This document shows, piece by piece, positions 9,780-17,813 of a stretch of DNA of 64,000 bases. The position numbers and the translations under genes are program-made. The stretch is from Colwellia sp. 75C3 (GTDB lineage Bacteria; Pseudomonadota; Gammaproteobacteria; Enterobacterales; Alteromonadaceae): assembly GCF_002836255.1 (NCBI RefSeq), contig NZ_PJAU01000031.1, positions 372,001 to 436,000 of the forward strand. Direction: 5' to 3'. Below the pieces are notes generated by a model. That model saw only the letters and a program-made list of their open reading frames with translations, was not told the DNA's origin and ran no database searches. Numbering within the stretch: position 1 is the first letter of the stretch; every line of letters starts with the position of its first letter.

Positions 9780-10859
9780 TTAGTTAGTTGTGATAACAAT
9801 CTCTCCGTTAACTAAACCAGAAATAATTGAAACAAAACCTTGCTCATTCAATCCACCTAAGCGTACAAAGCGCCTTTGACTTTGGCCATTAACAAGTACG
9901 TGCACAAAGTCGAGTTGACCAACGTGAGCAACACTGTCTTTAGGTACGTAAAGTTTTTGTGCATGACCAGCAGGAATTAATAATCGTGCATACATGCCAG
10001 GTAATAAACTTTCTTGGTAGGGTAAGCTCACTTTAATTAAAAAACTACGTGAACCGGTGTTAGCAGCAGGTACTATTTCTTCCACTAGACCAACTGATTT
10101 TTCCTTTATCGTTGGTAGTTCTACCGTGATACTTTGTCCTTGAGTGAGCGTAAGTGCAAGTTGTTCTCGTACTTGTGCTTCAACACGTAAAGAAAGAGGG
10201 TTGTATAACGATAATAATTTACTACCTGCTTGTGCTGTATTGCCGGGCTCAGCAAAGCGGTCAACAATCTTGCCATTAATTGGCGCACGTAGTGTTGCAT
10301 AACTTAATGTTGTTTGCGCTTGAGCTAAGTTTTGTTTCGCGGCGGTTAACTCGGCTTTGATACTATGATAGTTAGCCTTACTTTTGTCTAAATTAAACTG
10401 AGAAGCAATTTTCTTATTGAATAATTCGTTAGCCCGTTTAAAGTTTTGTCGTGCCTCGGTGTGTTTAGCGAACACAGCATTGACTTGTTCTTGGGCTTCA
10501 ATCACTTTGGATGATAATCCTTCGTTTTCTAAGGTAATTAATATGTCACCTTTTTTAACAATATCACCTGCTCGTACGTTGATTTTATCAATACGTGCCA
10601 GTAATCTTGAAGAGATAACCGTGGTTTGTTTTGCGGTAATACTGGCGGCAACACCTTCAAAGATTGCCTCTGTGCTACTCTTTACTCTATAGCTAGCTGA
10701 ATTAACCAATGCCGTCGGAGGGGTCTCAAAACCAGGGGAGACTTTGTTGTTAAAAGATCCCGCTAACCACGCCACCATGATGAGTAGTACAATAAGCGCT
10801 AATATAGGAACAATGACTTTTTTAGCTGTGTTCTCTTGTTGAATTTGCGGTGTACTCAT
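9780..10859 (-). CDS. RND efflux periplasmic adaptor (membrane fusion protein)
   Basis: 359 residues. One N-terminal membrane anchor (VPILALIVLLIMVAWLAGS, residues about 17-35) is followed by the lipoyl-like half motif (IDKINVRAGDIVKKGDILITLEN), an alpha-helical hairpin (residues about 115-180), the second lipoyl half (LRAPINGKIVDRFAEPGNTAQ) and beta-barrel domains. It links the inner-membrane RND pump to an outer-membrane channel. The pump gene lies 2 bases upstream. No outer-membrane factor gene is present here, so a shared TolC-type channel is inferred. Order regulator-pump-adaptor is the reverse of the usual adaptor-pump order. Confidence 0.93.
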   Translation of the reverse strand: MSTPQIQQENTAKKVIVPILALIVLLIMVAWLAGSFNNKVSPGFETPPTALVNSASYRVKSSTEAIFEGVAASITAKQTTVISSRLLARIDKINVRAGDIVKKGDILITLENEGLSSKVIEAQEQVNAVFAKHTEARQNFKRANELFNKKIASQFNLDKSKANYHSIKAELTAAKQNLAQAQTTLSYATLRAPINGKIVDRFAEPGNTAQAGSKLLSLYNPLSLRVEAQVREQLALTLTQGQSITVELPTIKEKSVGLVEEIVPAANTGSRSFLIKVSLPYQESLLPGMYARLLIPAGHAQKLYVPKDSVAHVGQLDFVHVLVNGQSQRRFVRLGGLNEQGFVSIISGLVNGEIVITTN

Positions 10860-10861
10860 GA

Positions 10862-13800
10862 TTAAGCCTTCTTTTCTAATAAATAGTCTAATGAACCGTC
10901 TAATTGATGTTTTACTTGGTTGTCGGTATTTCTATTACCATCAAAAACTAAGGAATAAACGATAGGAACGACCAGCAGTGTAAATACTGTTGAAGAGATA
11001 ATGCCAAATATAATCGCTATGGCGAGCCCGCTAAAGACCGGGTCTAAGGTGATAATTAAATTACCCAATAGTGTTGTACCTGCTGTAAGTAATACTGGTC
11101 TCATTCGCACTGCGCCTGCTTGAATTAACGATTCTTTTATTGAAGCACCTTGTTGTTGAGCTTGGCTAATAAACTCAATTAAAATGAGTGAGTTTCTAAC
11201 CACTATGCCGGCTAGGGCGATCATGCCTATCATCGCTGTGGCGGTGAATAAAATAGGATCAGGAGCTCCGGCAATTTGGCGCTCACCAAATTGATTTAAT
11301 AAAAAGAAACCCGGCATAATACCAATAACCGTTAATGGGATGGCTGACATTATAATGCCTGATAAAGCAGCTGAGCCTGTTTGAATCCTCAGAACAATAA
11401 ATATTGCTGTTAACGCGAACGCAAAAGCTAGCCCCATATCACGAAATACTCTGATTGTTATGCGCCACTCACCCTCACCGCTAAATGAAAGCTCAATATC
11501 TTTGGGTAATTGCCAAGAAGATCCGCCACCATTAGTTAGGAAGCTTCGGTCTTGCCAGTCCCTTTGAGCGGTATGCTCAATATTATCACTATTGGTATCC
11601 GTTTGGTGCGGAACTAAGTCGCTATTGATGTCTGCTATAACTTCAGCAGGCGTTCTACCAGAAATATCAGCGGTGACATAAACCACAGGTCTTAAGTCTT
11701 TATGGAATATAGGTTTATCACGGGTGTTTTTAATAAATTCACCAAGCTCACCTAGAGAAACTAAAGGTTGTGGTGCCATATCAATACCTTGTGGGGTACT
11801 GGTTTGAATTATGCCTGCTTGCCCCCTTAAGGATAGACGTTTTAAATCACTCAATGATTGGCGTTGTTCAAGGGGCAATTTGATATTAATGGCTAAGGGT
11901 GATGCTTCATTATCAAGGTGTAAATAACCAGCAATTTGTCCCTTTGTTGCCACGCCAATGGTGTGATTAATACTTACAGTTGATATGCCAGAAAGTGCTG
12001 CTTTGGTTTTATCACTAACAAAGCGTAACTGTGTTTGCTCACCACCGACAGTAGAGTCGACTTCGACCACAAATGGCTCTAACCTGAGGCGCTGTTCTAC
12101 TAAGCCTGCTGCTTGCTGTAAACTGGCATACTGAGTGAATTCACTACCGTATATTTCTGCAACGAGTGTACTCAATACTGGCGGGCCCGGCGGTACTTCT
12201 AACACACGAATTTTTATATCGCTGTTTTTTGCTAATAGATTATTGAGCGGTGCTAAGTGCTCTCGCATTCTTAATACAATGGCATGCGATTGATGCTGGC
12301 GTTGGCTTTTATCAAGCAATAGTACTCGCAAGTCAGCTAGATAAGGAGCATGACGTTGATAATACTGCCTAACCATGCCGTTAAAGTCTATGGGGGAGGG
12401 CAAGCCAACATAACTGGCAATGGTGGTCACTTCAGGGATCCTTTGTAAGATAACTGAAACTTTTTTGGCCATGGCAGCAGTTTGCTCGAGGGTAGCACTT
12501 TCAGGCATATCAATAATGACCTGTACTTCATTTTTATTATCAAAAGGTAATAATTTCAGCGGCACCCAACGCATAACAGGTAATAAAGAGGCAAGTACAA
12601 ATAACACTAATACCAAAGCGAGTACTGCTTTACCTTTTGCACGGCTATCTAGCAGTGGCGTTAATATTTTACGGTAAAAGCGTTGAAAACCTTGCTGGTT
12701 TACTTCTTGAGAAGAACTGGTTGGAGTAGGCTTTGCTTTAATAAGTTTTCCAGCTAACCAAGGGGTAACTAGAAAAGCGACCAAGGTTGAACTGATAACA
12801 CTTAGCGGAACATTAAAGGCCATGGGGGCCATATAAGGTCCCATCATGCCGGTTATAAATGCCAGGGGAATAAAGGCAAGTACAATGGTGAGTGTAGACA
12901 TTAATAAAGGTACACGTATTTCATTGATGGCGGATACAATGGCGTCATGCATATTTTTAGTATTCGCTTTCCCTTTAATTTTTGCCAAATACCGTTCAAT
13001 ATTATCGACGCCAGTAATAGGGTCATCCACCAATAAACCTAATGATAAAATGAGCGCAAACAAGGTAACGCGATTAATGGTGTAGCCAAAAATTAAATCT
13101 AGCGATAAGGTGATGCCGTAACAAATAGGTACCGCTAAACCAACCACTAACGCAGATCGCCAACCTAAAAAGACGCCAATAAAAACCACTACCGTAAAAA
13201 CAGCAAAGGCTAAGCTAGTGGTTAAATCATTTACTTTTTCGTTAGCGGTTGCGCCATAGTCACGTAATACTTGTACTTCGACATTAGCAGGAAAAATAGC
13301 CGATTGTAATTGTGCTATTTTCTCATGGACAGCATTAGCAACAGTGACAGCATTACTACCCTGTTGCTTAGCAATACTAATGGTTACCATAGGGAGATCA
13401 TTACGGGCACCACTAACCGAATTGTTAGCATGATTTTTAGCGCGATTGTTAGCATAGTCGAGCCAGGTATAACTGGTTTGCTCTGCGGGACCATCAACTA
13501 CTTCAGCGATATCTTTGAGTAAAATAACGCTGCCATTAATAACACTGATAGGGGTTTGCTTTAGGGCTTCAATATCCCGGTAGGTATCACCACTTTCAAG
13601 CGTTATGGATTGATCCGATAAGGTAATGTTGCCGTGGCTTTCTAATACATTTGACACCTTAATAGCATTAAAAATATCATCAACAGTAACTTTTCGTGCT
13701 GTCATTTGTTCTGGATTGATATTTACTTGTATTTGGCGGGCGCGACCACCAACAATGTTAACCTCACTGGTGTTTTCGATAGCTTGTAAAAAGGTAGATA

Positions 13801-14308
13801 CTTCTTGTGCAAGTCGTCTTAAGGCGAAATCATCTACCTGACTGCTATCGGTGCTATATAACGCTAACATGACAATAGCGACATCATCTACTTCAATAGG
13901 TTTAACCCGCCAATTACTAACAATGGCAGGAATTTTCTCGGTATTAGCATGTAATTTGTTATAGGTATTTAACAGTGCTCGTTCGCGATTTTCACCGACA
14001 GTAAATCTCAAAGTGACCACGGATTGATTGCTATTACTGACAGAATAAACGTGTTCTACGCCTTTTACTTGCGCTAATAGTTTCTCAAGTGGGGTGGTAA
14101 CTAAGCGTTCGACTTGTTTGGCGTTTACCCCTGGGACATCGACGATAACATCGATCATGGGGACAACAATTTGTGGCTCTTCTTCACGTGGCGTAAAGTT
14201 AAGCGCCATCAAACCAGCGAGTATTGATAAGATCAAAATAAATAGCGGAACTTTACTGTTAAGTACTCTACTTAGTAACGTGGTGGTAAAAGTCTTTTTA
14301 ATGGTCAT
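10862..14308 (-). CDS. RND efflux pump, inner-membrane transporter
   Basis: 1148 residues, about 100 longer than typical AcrB-type pumps. Two extra hydrophilic Asn/Ser-rich stretches explain much of this: one around residues 286-306 (NNRAKNHANNSVSGARND) and one around 880-910. The proton-relay segment in TM4 is intact (LSLGLLVDDPITGVDNIER, with the Asp-Asp pair), and the C-terminal half has the usual MRPVLLTAGTTLLG. It exports toxic compounds in exchange for protons. Gene order arsR-pump-adaptor, with tiny gaps, indicates one operon. Substrate is unknown; the regulator suggests a link with sulfur or oxidative stress. Confidence 0.95.
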   Translation of the reverse strand: MTIKKTFTTTLLSRVLNSKVPLFILILSILAGLMALNFTPREEEPQIVVPMIDVIVDVPGVNAKQVERLVTTPLEKLLAQVKGVEHVYSVSNSNQSVVTLRFTVGENRERALLNTYNKLHANTEKIPAIVSNWRVKPIEVDDVAIVMLALYSTDSSQVDDFALRRLAQEVSTFLQAIENTSEVNIVGGRARQIQVNINPEQMTARKVTVDDIFNAIKVSNVLESHGNITLSDQSITLESGDTYRDIEALKQTPISVINGSVILLKDIAEVVDGPAEQTSYTWLDYANNRAKNHANNSVSGARNDLPMVTISIAKQQGSNAVTVANAVHEKIAQLQSAIFPANVEVQVLRDYGATANEKVNDLTTSLAFAVFTVVVFIGVFLGWRSALVVGLAVPICYGITLSLDLIFGYTINRVTLFALILSLGLLVDDPITGVDNIERYLAKIKGKANTKNMHDAIVSAINEIRVPLLMSTLTIVLAFIPLAFITGMMGPYMAPMAFNVPLSVISSTLVAFLVTPWLAGKLIKAKPTPTSSSQEVNQQGFQRFYRKILTPLLDSRAKGKAVLALVLVLFVLASLLPVMRWVPLKLLPFDNKNEVQVIIDMPESATLEQTAAMAKKVSVILQRIPEVTTIASYVGLPSPIDFNGMVRQYYQRHAPYLADLRVLLLDKSQRQHQSHAIVLRMREHLAPLNNLLAKNSDIKIRVLEVPPGPPVLSTLVAEIYGSEFTQYASLQQAAGLVEQRLRLEPFVVEVDSTVGGEQTQLRFVSDKTKAALSGISTVSINHTIGVATKGQIAGYLHLDNEASPLAINIKLPLEQRQSLSDLKRLSLRGQAGIIQTSTPQGIDMAPQPLVSLGELGEFIKNTRDKPIFHKDLRPVVYVTADISGRTPAEVIADINSDLVPHQTDTNSDNIEHTAQRDWQDRSFLTNGGGSSWQLPKDIELSFSGEGEWRITIRVFRDMGLAFAFALTAIFIVLRIQTGSAALSGIIMSAIPLTVIGIMPGFFLLNQFGERQIAGAPDPILFTATAMIGMIALAGIVVRNSLILIEFISQAQQQGASIKESLIQAGAVRMRPVLLTAGTTLLGNLIITLDPVFSGLAIAIIFGIISSTVFTLLVVPIVYSLVFDGNRNTDNQVKHQLDGSLDYLLEKKA

Positions 14309-14322
14309 AATTAATGCACTTG

Positions 14323-14643
14323 TTAAACTTTAATACTTGGCTCATTGCTACAGAACTTCTCATGTAATACACGCAGTAACTCTTCTATTTTGGGGTTAGC
14401 AATACGATAAAATATTGTCTGAGACTCACGTCTTGTAGTGACAATATTACTCTCCCTTAATTTGGCTAGGTGTTGTGAAAGTGCAGATTGTGAAAGATCA
14501 ATGCGTTGATTTAAATCGCCAACAGTCAGTTCATTATCACTTAAGCAGCACAAGATCATTAAGCGGTAAGGGTTGGATAATTGCTTCAACATTGCGGCCA
14601 CTTCTGTGGCATTTTCTAATAGTTTCTGTTGTTCAGTATTCAT
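14323..14643 (-). CDS. ArsR family regulator, BigR/SqrR/YgaV-like (persulfide-sensor type)
   Basis: 106 residues from the ATG at 14643; a GTG 24 bases upstream is possible but has a poorer upstream site. The winged helix (LSQSALSQHLAKLRESNIVTTRRESQTIFYRI) matches the BigR/YgaV branch rather than metal sensors: the metal-site CxC of ArsR is absent. Cys32 (in LMILCC) and Cys98 (HEKFC) are 66 residues apart, the same spacing as the reactive pair of SqrR (41/107) and BigR (42/108), which forms a tetrasulfide on exposure to persulfide. It is the first gene of the RND operon and divergent from DUF2892/rhodanese genes, the kind of gene YgaV controls in E. coli (ygaP). It is probably a repressor of both sides. 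Cys33 is an extra neighbouring thiol. Confidence 0.88.
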   Translation of the reverse strand: MNTEQQKLLENATEVAAMLKQLSNPYRLMILCCLSDNELTVGDLNQRIDLSQSALSQHLAKLRESNIVTTRRESQTIFYRIANPKIEELLRVLHEKFCSNEPSIKV

Positions 14644-14702
14644 GATTTTATCCAAAGTCTTTAGCACGGCTTAATGTATTTTACTTTATACTTGTTTTCT
14701 AA

Positions 14703-14742
14703 ATTAGTAAAGGCTAATATAGATTTATTAGCAAATGCTAAT
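14703..14742. promoter_or_regulatory. Two copies of a 16-bp palindrome, probable ArsR operators
   Basis: ATTAGCAAATGCTAAT (14727-14742) is a perfect 7+2+7 inverted repeat. ATTAGTAAAGGCTAAT (14703-14718) is a second copy with the outer 5-bp arms kept. They start 24 bases apart and lie between the divergent arsR-RND operon and the DUF2892 gene. This is what operators of a dimeric ArsR repressor would look like. The binding itself is inferred. Confidence 0.65.
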
Positions 14743-14826
14743 GAATGGTTATTTAAATAAATAGCATTGAAAATAGATGCTGTTAAAAGTAAATTATTTT
14801 AAAAACATAATTAGGAGTAAAGCGGA

Positions 14827-15021
14827 ATGACTATTAACGAAGCTCTGAGGTTAGTTGCTGGTACTATGATTTTACTATCACTATTTTTAGCGGTTAATTA
14901 TTCTCAACATTGGTTATGGTTTACTGTTTTTATTGCTGTTAATTTAATACAGTCATCTTTCACTAAATGGTGTTTGATGATGGTTATTTTGAAAAAAATT
15001 GGACTAAAGGGCAGCGCTTAA
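14827..15021 (+). CDS. DUF2892 (YgaP-like) small inner-membrane protein, 64 aa
   Basis: A short protein with two hydrophobic segments separated by NYSQHWLW. The start MTINEALRLVAG and the tail with FTKWCLMMVILKKIG fit DUF2892. In E. coli YgaP the same domain is fused to a rhodanese; here the rhodanese is the next gene (78 bases further), so the two parts are split. A good ribosome binding site (TAGGAGTAAAG) precedes the ATG. Probably co-induced with the downstream rhodanese when the divergent ArsR protein is inactivated. Confidence 0.82.
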   Translation: MTINEALRLVAGTMILLSLFLAVNYSQHWLWFTVFIAVNLIQSSFTKWCLMMVILKKIGLKGSA

Positions 15022-15099
15022 GTATTGACTTTTAAAGATAATAATAGCGTCTGTAATGACTAGGCGAAGTTAGCCTAATTTATCTATTGAGGAATGGGC

Positions 15100-15447
15100 A
15101 TGTTAAAAACAATACCTGATGTAATCGCGCAAGCTAGAGAATCATTAACCATTATTTCGGCAGCAGAAGCGGTAGTATTAGCCAAGCAAGAAAATGGTGT
15201 GATAATTGATGTGCGAGAGCCCAGTGAATATGCTGAGAAATCCGCTGAGGGTACAATAAATATCCCTCGTGGTTTACTTGAAATGAAGATGTTAAAAATG
15301 TATCCCAATGAAAAACAACCTATTTTTTTACACTGTGCAACGGGTGCACGTGCTATTTTTTCTGCGGAGCAATTAAAACGCGTTGGTTACCTGAATGTTT
15401 CAGTGATCACGTCAAGTTTGGATGATATTTGCAATGCTTGCTGCTAA
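15100..15447 (+). CDS. Rhodanese-like sulfurtransferase, single domain
   Basis: 115 residues from the ATG at 15100, which has GAGGA six bases upstream; an ATG at 15094 overlaps that site and is less likely. Rhodanese landmarks: VIIDVREPSEYAEKSAEGTINIPRG and the active-site loop HCATGAR, whose Cys carries the transferred sulfur. The C-terminus is odd: it ends in ICNACC, three Cys in the last five residues, which could take part in sulfur relay or metal binding. Neighbours (DUF2892, DsbA-like protein, persulfide-sensor type regulator) suggest detoxification of reactive sulfur species. Confidence 0.92.
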   Translation: MLKTIPDVIAQARESLTIISAAEAVVLAKQENGVIIDVREPSEYAEKSAEGTINIPRGLLEMKMLKMYPNEKQPIFLHCATGARAIFSAEQLKRVGYLNVSVITSSLDDICNACC

Positions 15448-15510
15448 TAGCTAATAGCTAACAGTTAAATTTCCCATAAAAGTTCAGTACCTAAGAAAGA
15501 GGAAAAAAGC

Positions 15511-16170
15511 ATGGCCGCTCCCGTTGTTATCGATTATTACAGTGATATTTTATGTGTTTGGGCATGGATAGCACAACGACGTATCGATGAACTTAATAAT
15601 AAATTGTCAGGTAAAATTGAGTTACGCTATCATTATCTTGATGTTTTTGGCGATGCCTGTAATAAAATACCCAATCAGTGGGCTGAACGTGGCGGTTATG
15701 CGGGTTTTGCAAAACATGTAATAGATTCTGCTGCGCCTTATCCTGATGCATCGATAAATCCAGATATTTGGTATAAAGTGCGACCTAATACTTCAGCTAA
15801 CGCCCATTTAGTGCTAAAGGCTGTTGAGCTGAGTTATGGCAAAGATAAAAGCATAGAAATAGCCTTGTTAATACGACAAGCCTTTTATATTGATGGACAA
15901 GATATCGCCCAACTAAGCTTACTATTCTCGTTGCTTGAGGCCGCGGGTATTGATGGTGAACGTATTAATAAAGCGATGTTTGACGGAAGCGCAATGGCCT
16001 CGTTAATGGCAGACTACCAACAAGCAAAAGCGTTGTCTTTGAAAGGCAGCCCATCTTACATCATTGATAATGGTCGGCAGGTGCTTTATGGCAATGTTGG
16101 TTATCGGGTGTTGCTAGCAAATATTGAAGAACATATAAGGCAGCCAACGGAGGAAGCGAGTTGGTGCTAA
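15511..16170 (+). CDS. DsbA family oxidoreductase (FrnE / HCCA isomerase-like)
   Basis: 219 residues, no signal peptide, so cytoplasmic. The thioredoxin-fold start VVIDYYSDILCVWAWIAQRRI places Cys at the usual first active-site position, but the CxxC second Cys is missing (CVWA). The cis-Pro loop is LKGSPSYIIDNGRQVLYGNVGYRVL. This pattern is found in DsbA-like proteins related to FrnE and 2-hydroxychromene-2-carboxylate isomerase. A single active Cys suggests glutathione-dependent or persulfide chemistry rather than disulfide formation (inference). It is the last gene of the DUF2892-rhodanese-DsbA set, 63 bases after the rhodanese, with a strong AGAGGAAAA site. Confidence 0.85.
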   Translation: MAAPVVIDYYSDILCVWAWIAQRRIDELNNKLSGKIELRYHYLDVFGDACNKIPNQWAERGGYAGFAKHVIDSAAPYPDASINPDIWYKVRPNTSANAHLVLKAVELSYGKDKSIEIALLIRQAFYIDGQDIAQLSLLFSLLEAAGIDGERINKAMFDGSAMASLMADYQQAKALSLKGSPSYIIDNGRQVLYGNVGYRVLLANIEEHIRQPTEEASWC

Positions 16171-16246
16171 ATTTTCCACTACAGTTTCGCTGCTTTGTTC
16201 GAAGAATATTTTTTGGCTAATATTAATTGTTGTCATAAAAAAGCGA

Positions 16247-16275
16247 TTAACATTGTGAATTTCAATTTATATATT
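16247..16275 (+). promoter_or_regulatory. Probable sigma-70 promoter of the TPR/FecR/CHASE2 operon
   Basis: TTAACA and TATATT, each one mismatch from consensus, are separated by exactly 17 bases. This lies about 150 bases ahead of the first gene, in otherwise AT-rich sequence, and leaves a leader of roughly 145 bases. Confidence 0.5.
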
Positions 16276-16426
16276 ACACTTTAAACACTACTTAAAATCA
16301 ATAATATTATTGTTTATACCTCGTGTAGACGTTAGAGGTGAGAAGCATTAATATAACGTATAGATAATTGGTTAAATTATCGAATACATTGGGTCACTTT
16401 TTCAATTATGAAAAATAGGATTTTAT

Positions 16427-17800
16427 ATGTATTTGAGAGTTATCAAATTGTTTTTATTTATCTGTTATTTTGTGATAACTACAACACCTGTATATGCAGA
16501 AAACCGTCCTAGTCTATCCTCCCTTTTAAAGCTAGCAAAAGCATCTGTTATTGAAAATAACTATGAAAATATAGTCACTCAATTAAGTCCGTATTCCTAT
16601 GATTATGCAGGTGATGCTAATTTCGATTATTATTTAGGTACTGCATATCTTGAGTTAGAACAATATAGTGAAGCAATATTTGCACTGGAAAGTGCGATTT
16701 TAACAAATCCACATTTTGCCGGTGCAATGTTTGAACTTGCAAGAGCTTATTTTCATAGCAAGGAATATTCAGAATCAAAAAGAATTTTTAACCGAGTCCT
16801 TGAATTGTCTCCCCCAAAAAACATCAAAAATGCTATTACAACTTACCTTCGAGCAATAACTAGTAAAGATAATCTATATCAAACTATTCACTTACCAACA
16901 GCTTCTTTTTCAATTGGTTATGATACAAATGCAAATAATGCTACCGGTATCAGGGATATTAATGGCATCACCCTTGCGGATAAAAATATAGAAACAGCCT
17001 CTTCTTACTACACGTTATTATTATCTGATTCATACAGTAAGCCGATTGCACCTGATTGGCGTTGGAAATCTAAAGGTGCGGTTTATTTAAGAGGTAATCC
17101 ATCAGCAGAGTTTGTCGACATGAATGTCGAAATATTACAAACGGGATTAGAATGGTCAAATGATAATAATATTACTCAGCTAGATATAGGTATTCTAAGA
17201 TCACGGGTTAAAGGTGAAGCGTTTAATATTGAACCTAGCTTAGCTACCTCAAGTATTGATTATCAAACTGAAAATCTTGACCGCGAAGGTTCTTTTATCA
17301 ACAGCTATTATAAGTTAGATGCAAACTCAACTTCTTCTTATGAGATGTCAGTTAAGATTTCTAAATATAGTCATGAAAAAGTTCTTGAGTTAAGAGATAT
17401 GACTCAGTATTTATTATCTGCAGGATATATGGCCAACTTCGAATCAAGTTGGCAGCTCCGTCTAACTCTGTTCGCGGTAGAGGACAAAATGGACATAGAA
17501 TCATCACCTTATGCTAATAAAAAACTAGCGTTTCAATTAGCTATTGTTAATCAGTTAACGTCTCAAGTTATTTCAAGATTGGGACTTCAGTATGCAGAAA
17601 CTGATTATGAGGGAAGTTTTTTTGGTCATTATCGAATCGATAAACAGTCATCTGCTGATTGGACTTCTACTTGGTTAATTAATGAAAATTTAAGTTATTG
17701 GGGGAAAGTTATTTGGATTGATAATAATTCAAACGATGCTTTCGAATTGTATAGCTACAAAAAATCAGCTATTGAATTTGGCGTTAACTACCAATTCTAA
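16427..17800 (+). CDS. TPR plus outer-membrane beta-barrel protein, Slam (DUF560)-like architecture
   Basis: 457 residues. A signal peptide (residues 1-25, ending PVYAE) is followed by two or three TPR units (about 60-130: FDYYLGTAYLELEQYSEAIFALESAI, then MFELARAYFHSKEYSESKRIF). From about 155 the chain turns into alternating beta strands, starting with FSIGYDTNANNATG and ending in EFGVNYQF, a C-terminal Phe typical of barrels. TPR domain, then a barrel of about 300 residues, and the GYDTN start of strand one are the plan of Slam proteins, which move lipoproteins or soluble cargo to the cell surface; other TPR-barrel porins share it. It is first in a four-gene operon with a FecR protein and a giant lipoprotein, 13 bases before the next gene. 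Confidence 0.75.
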   Translation: MYLRVIKLFLFICYFVITTTPVYAENRPSLSSLLKLAKASVIENNYENIVTQLSPYSYDYAGDANFDYYLGTAYLELEQYSEAIFALESAILTNPHFAGAMFELARAYFHSKEYSESKRIFNRVLELSPPKNIKNAITTYLRAITSKDNLYQTIHLPTASFSIGYDTNANNATGIRDINGITLADKNIETASSYYTLLLSDSYSKPIAPDWRWKSKGAVYLRGNPSAEFVDMNVEILQTGLEWSNDNNITQLDIGILRSRVKGEAFNIEPSLATSSIDYQTENLDREGSFINSYYKLDANSTSSYEMSVKISKYSHEKVLELRDMTQYLLSAGYMANFESSWQLRLTLFAVEDKMDIESSPYANKKLAFQLAIVNQLTSQVISRLGLQYAETDYEGSFFGHYRIDKQSSADWTSTWLINENLSYWGKVIWIDNNSNDAFELYSYKKSAIEFGVNYQF

Positions 17801-17813
17801 AGGAGATTAAGGA

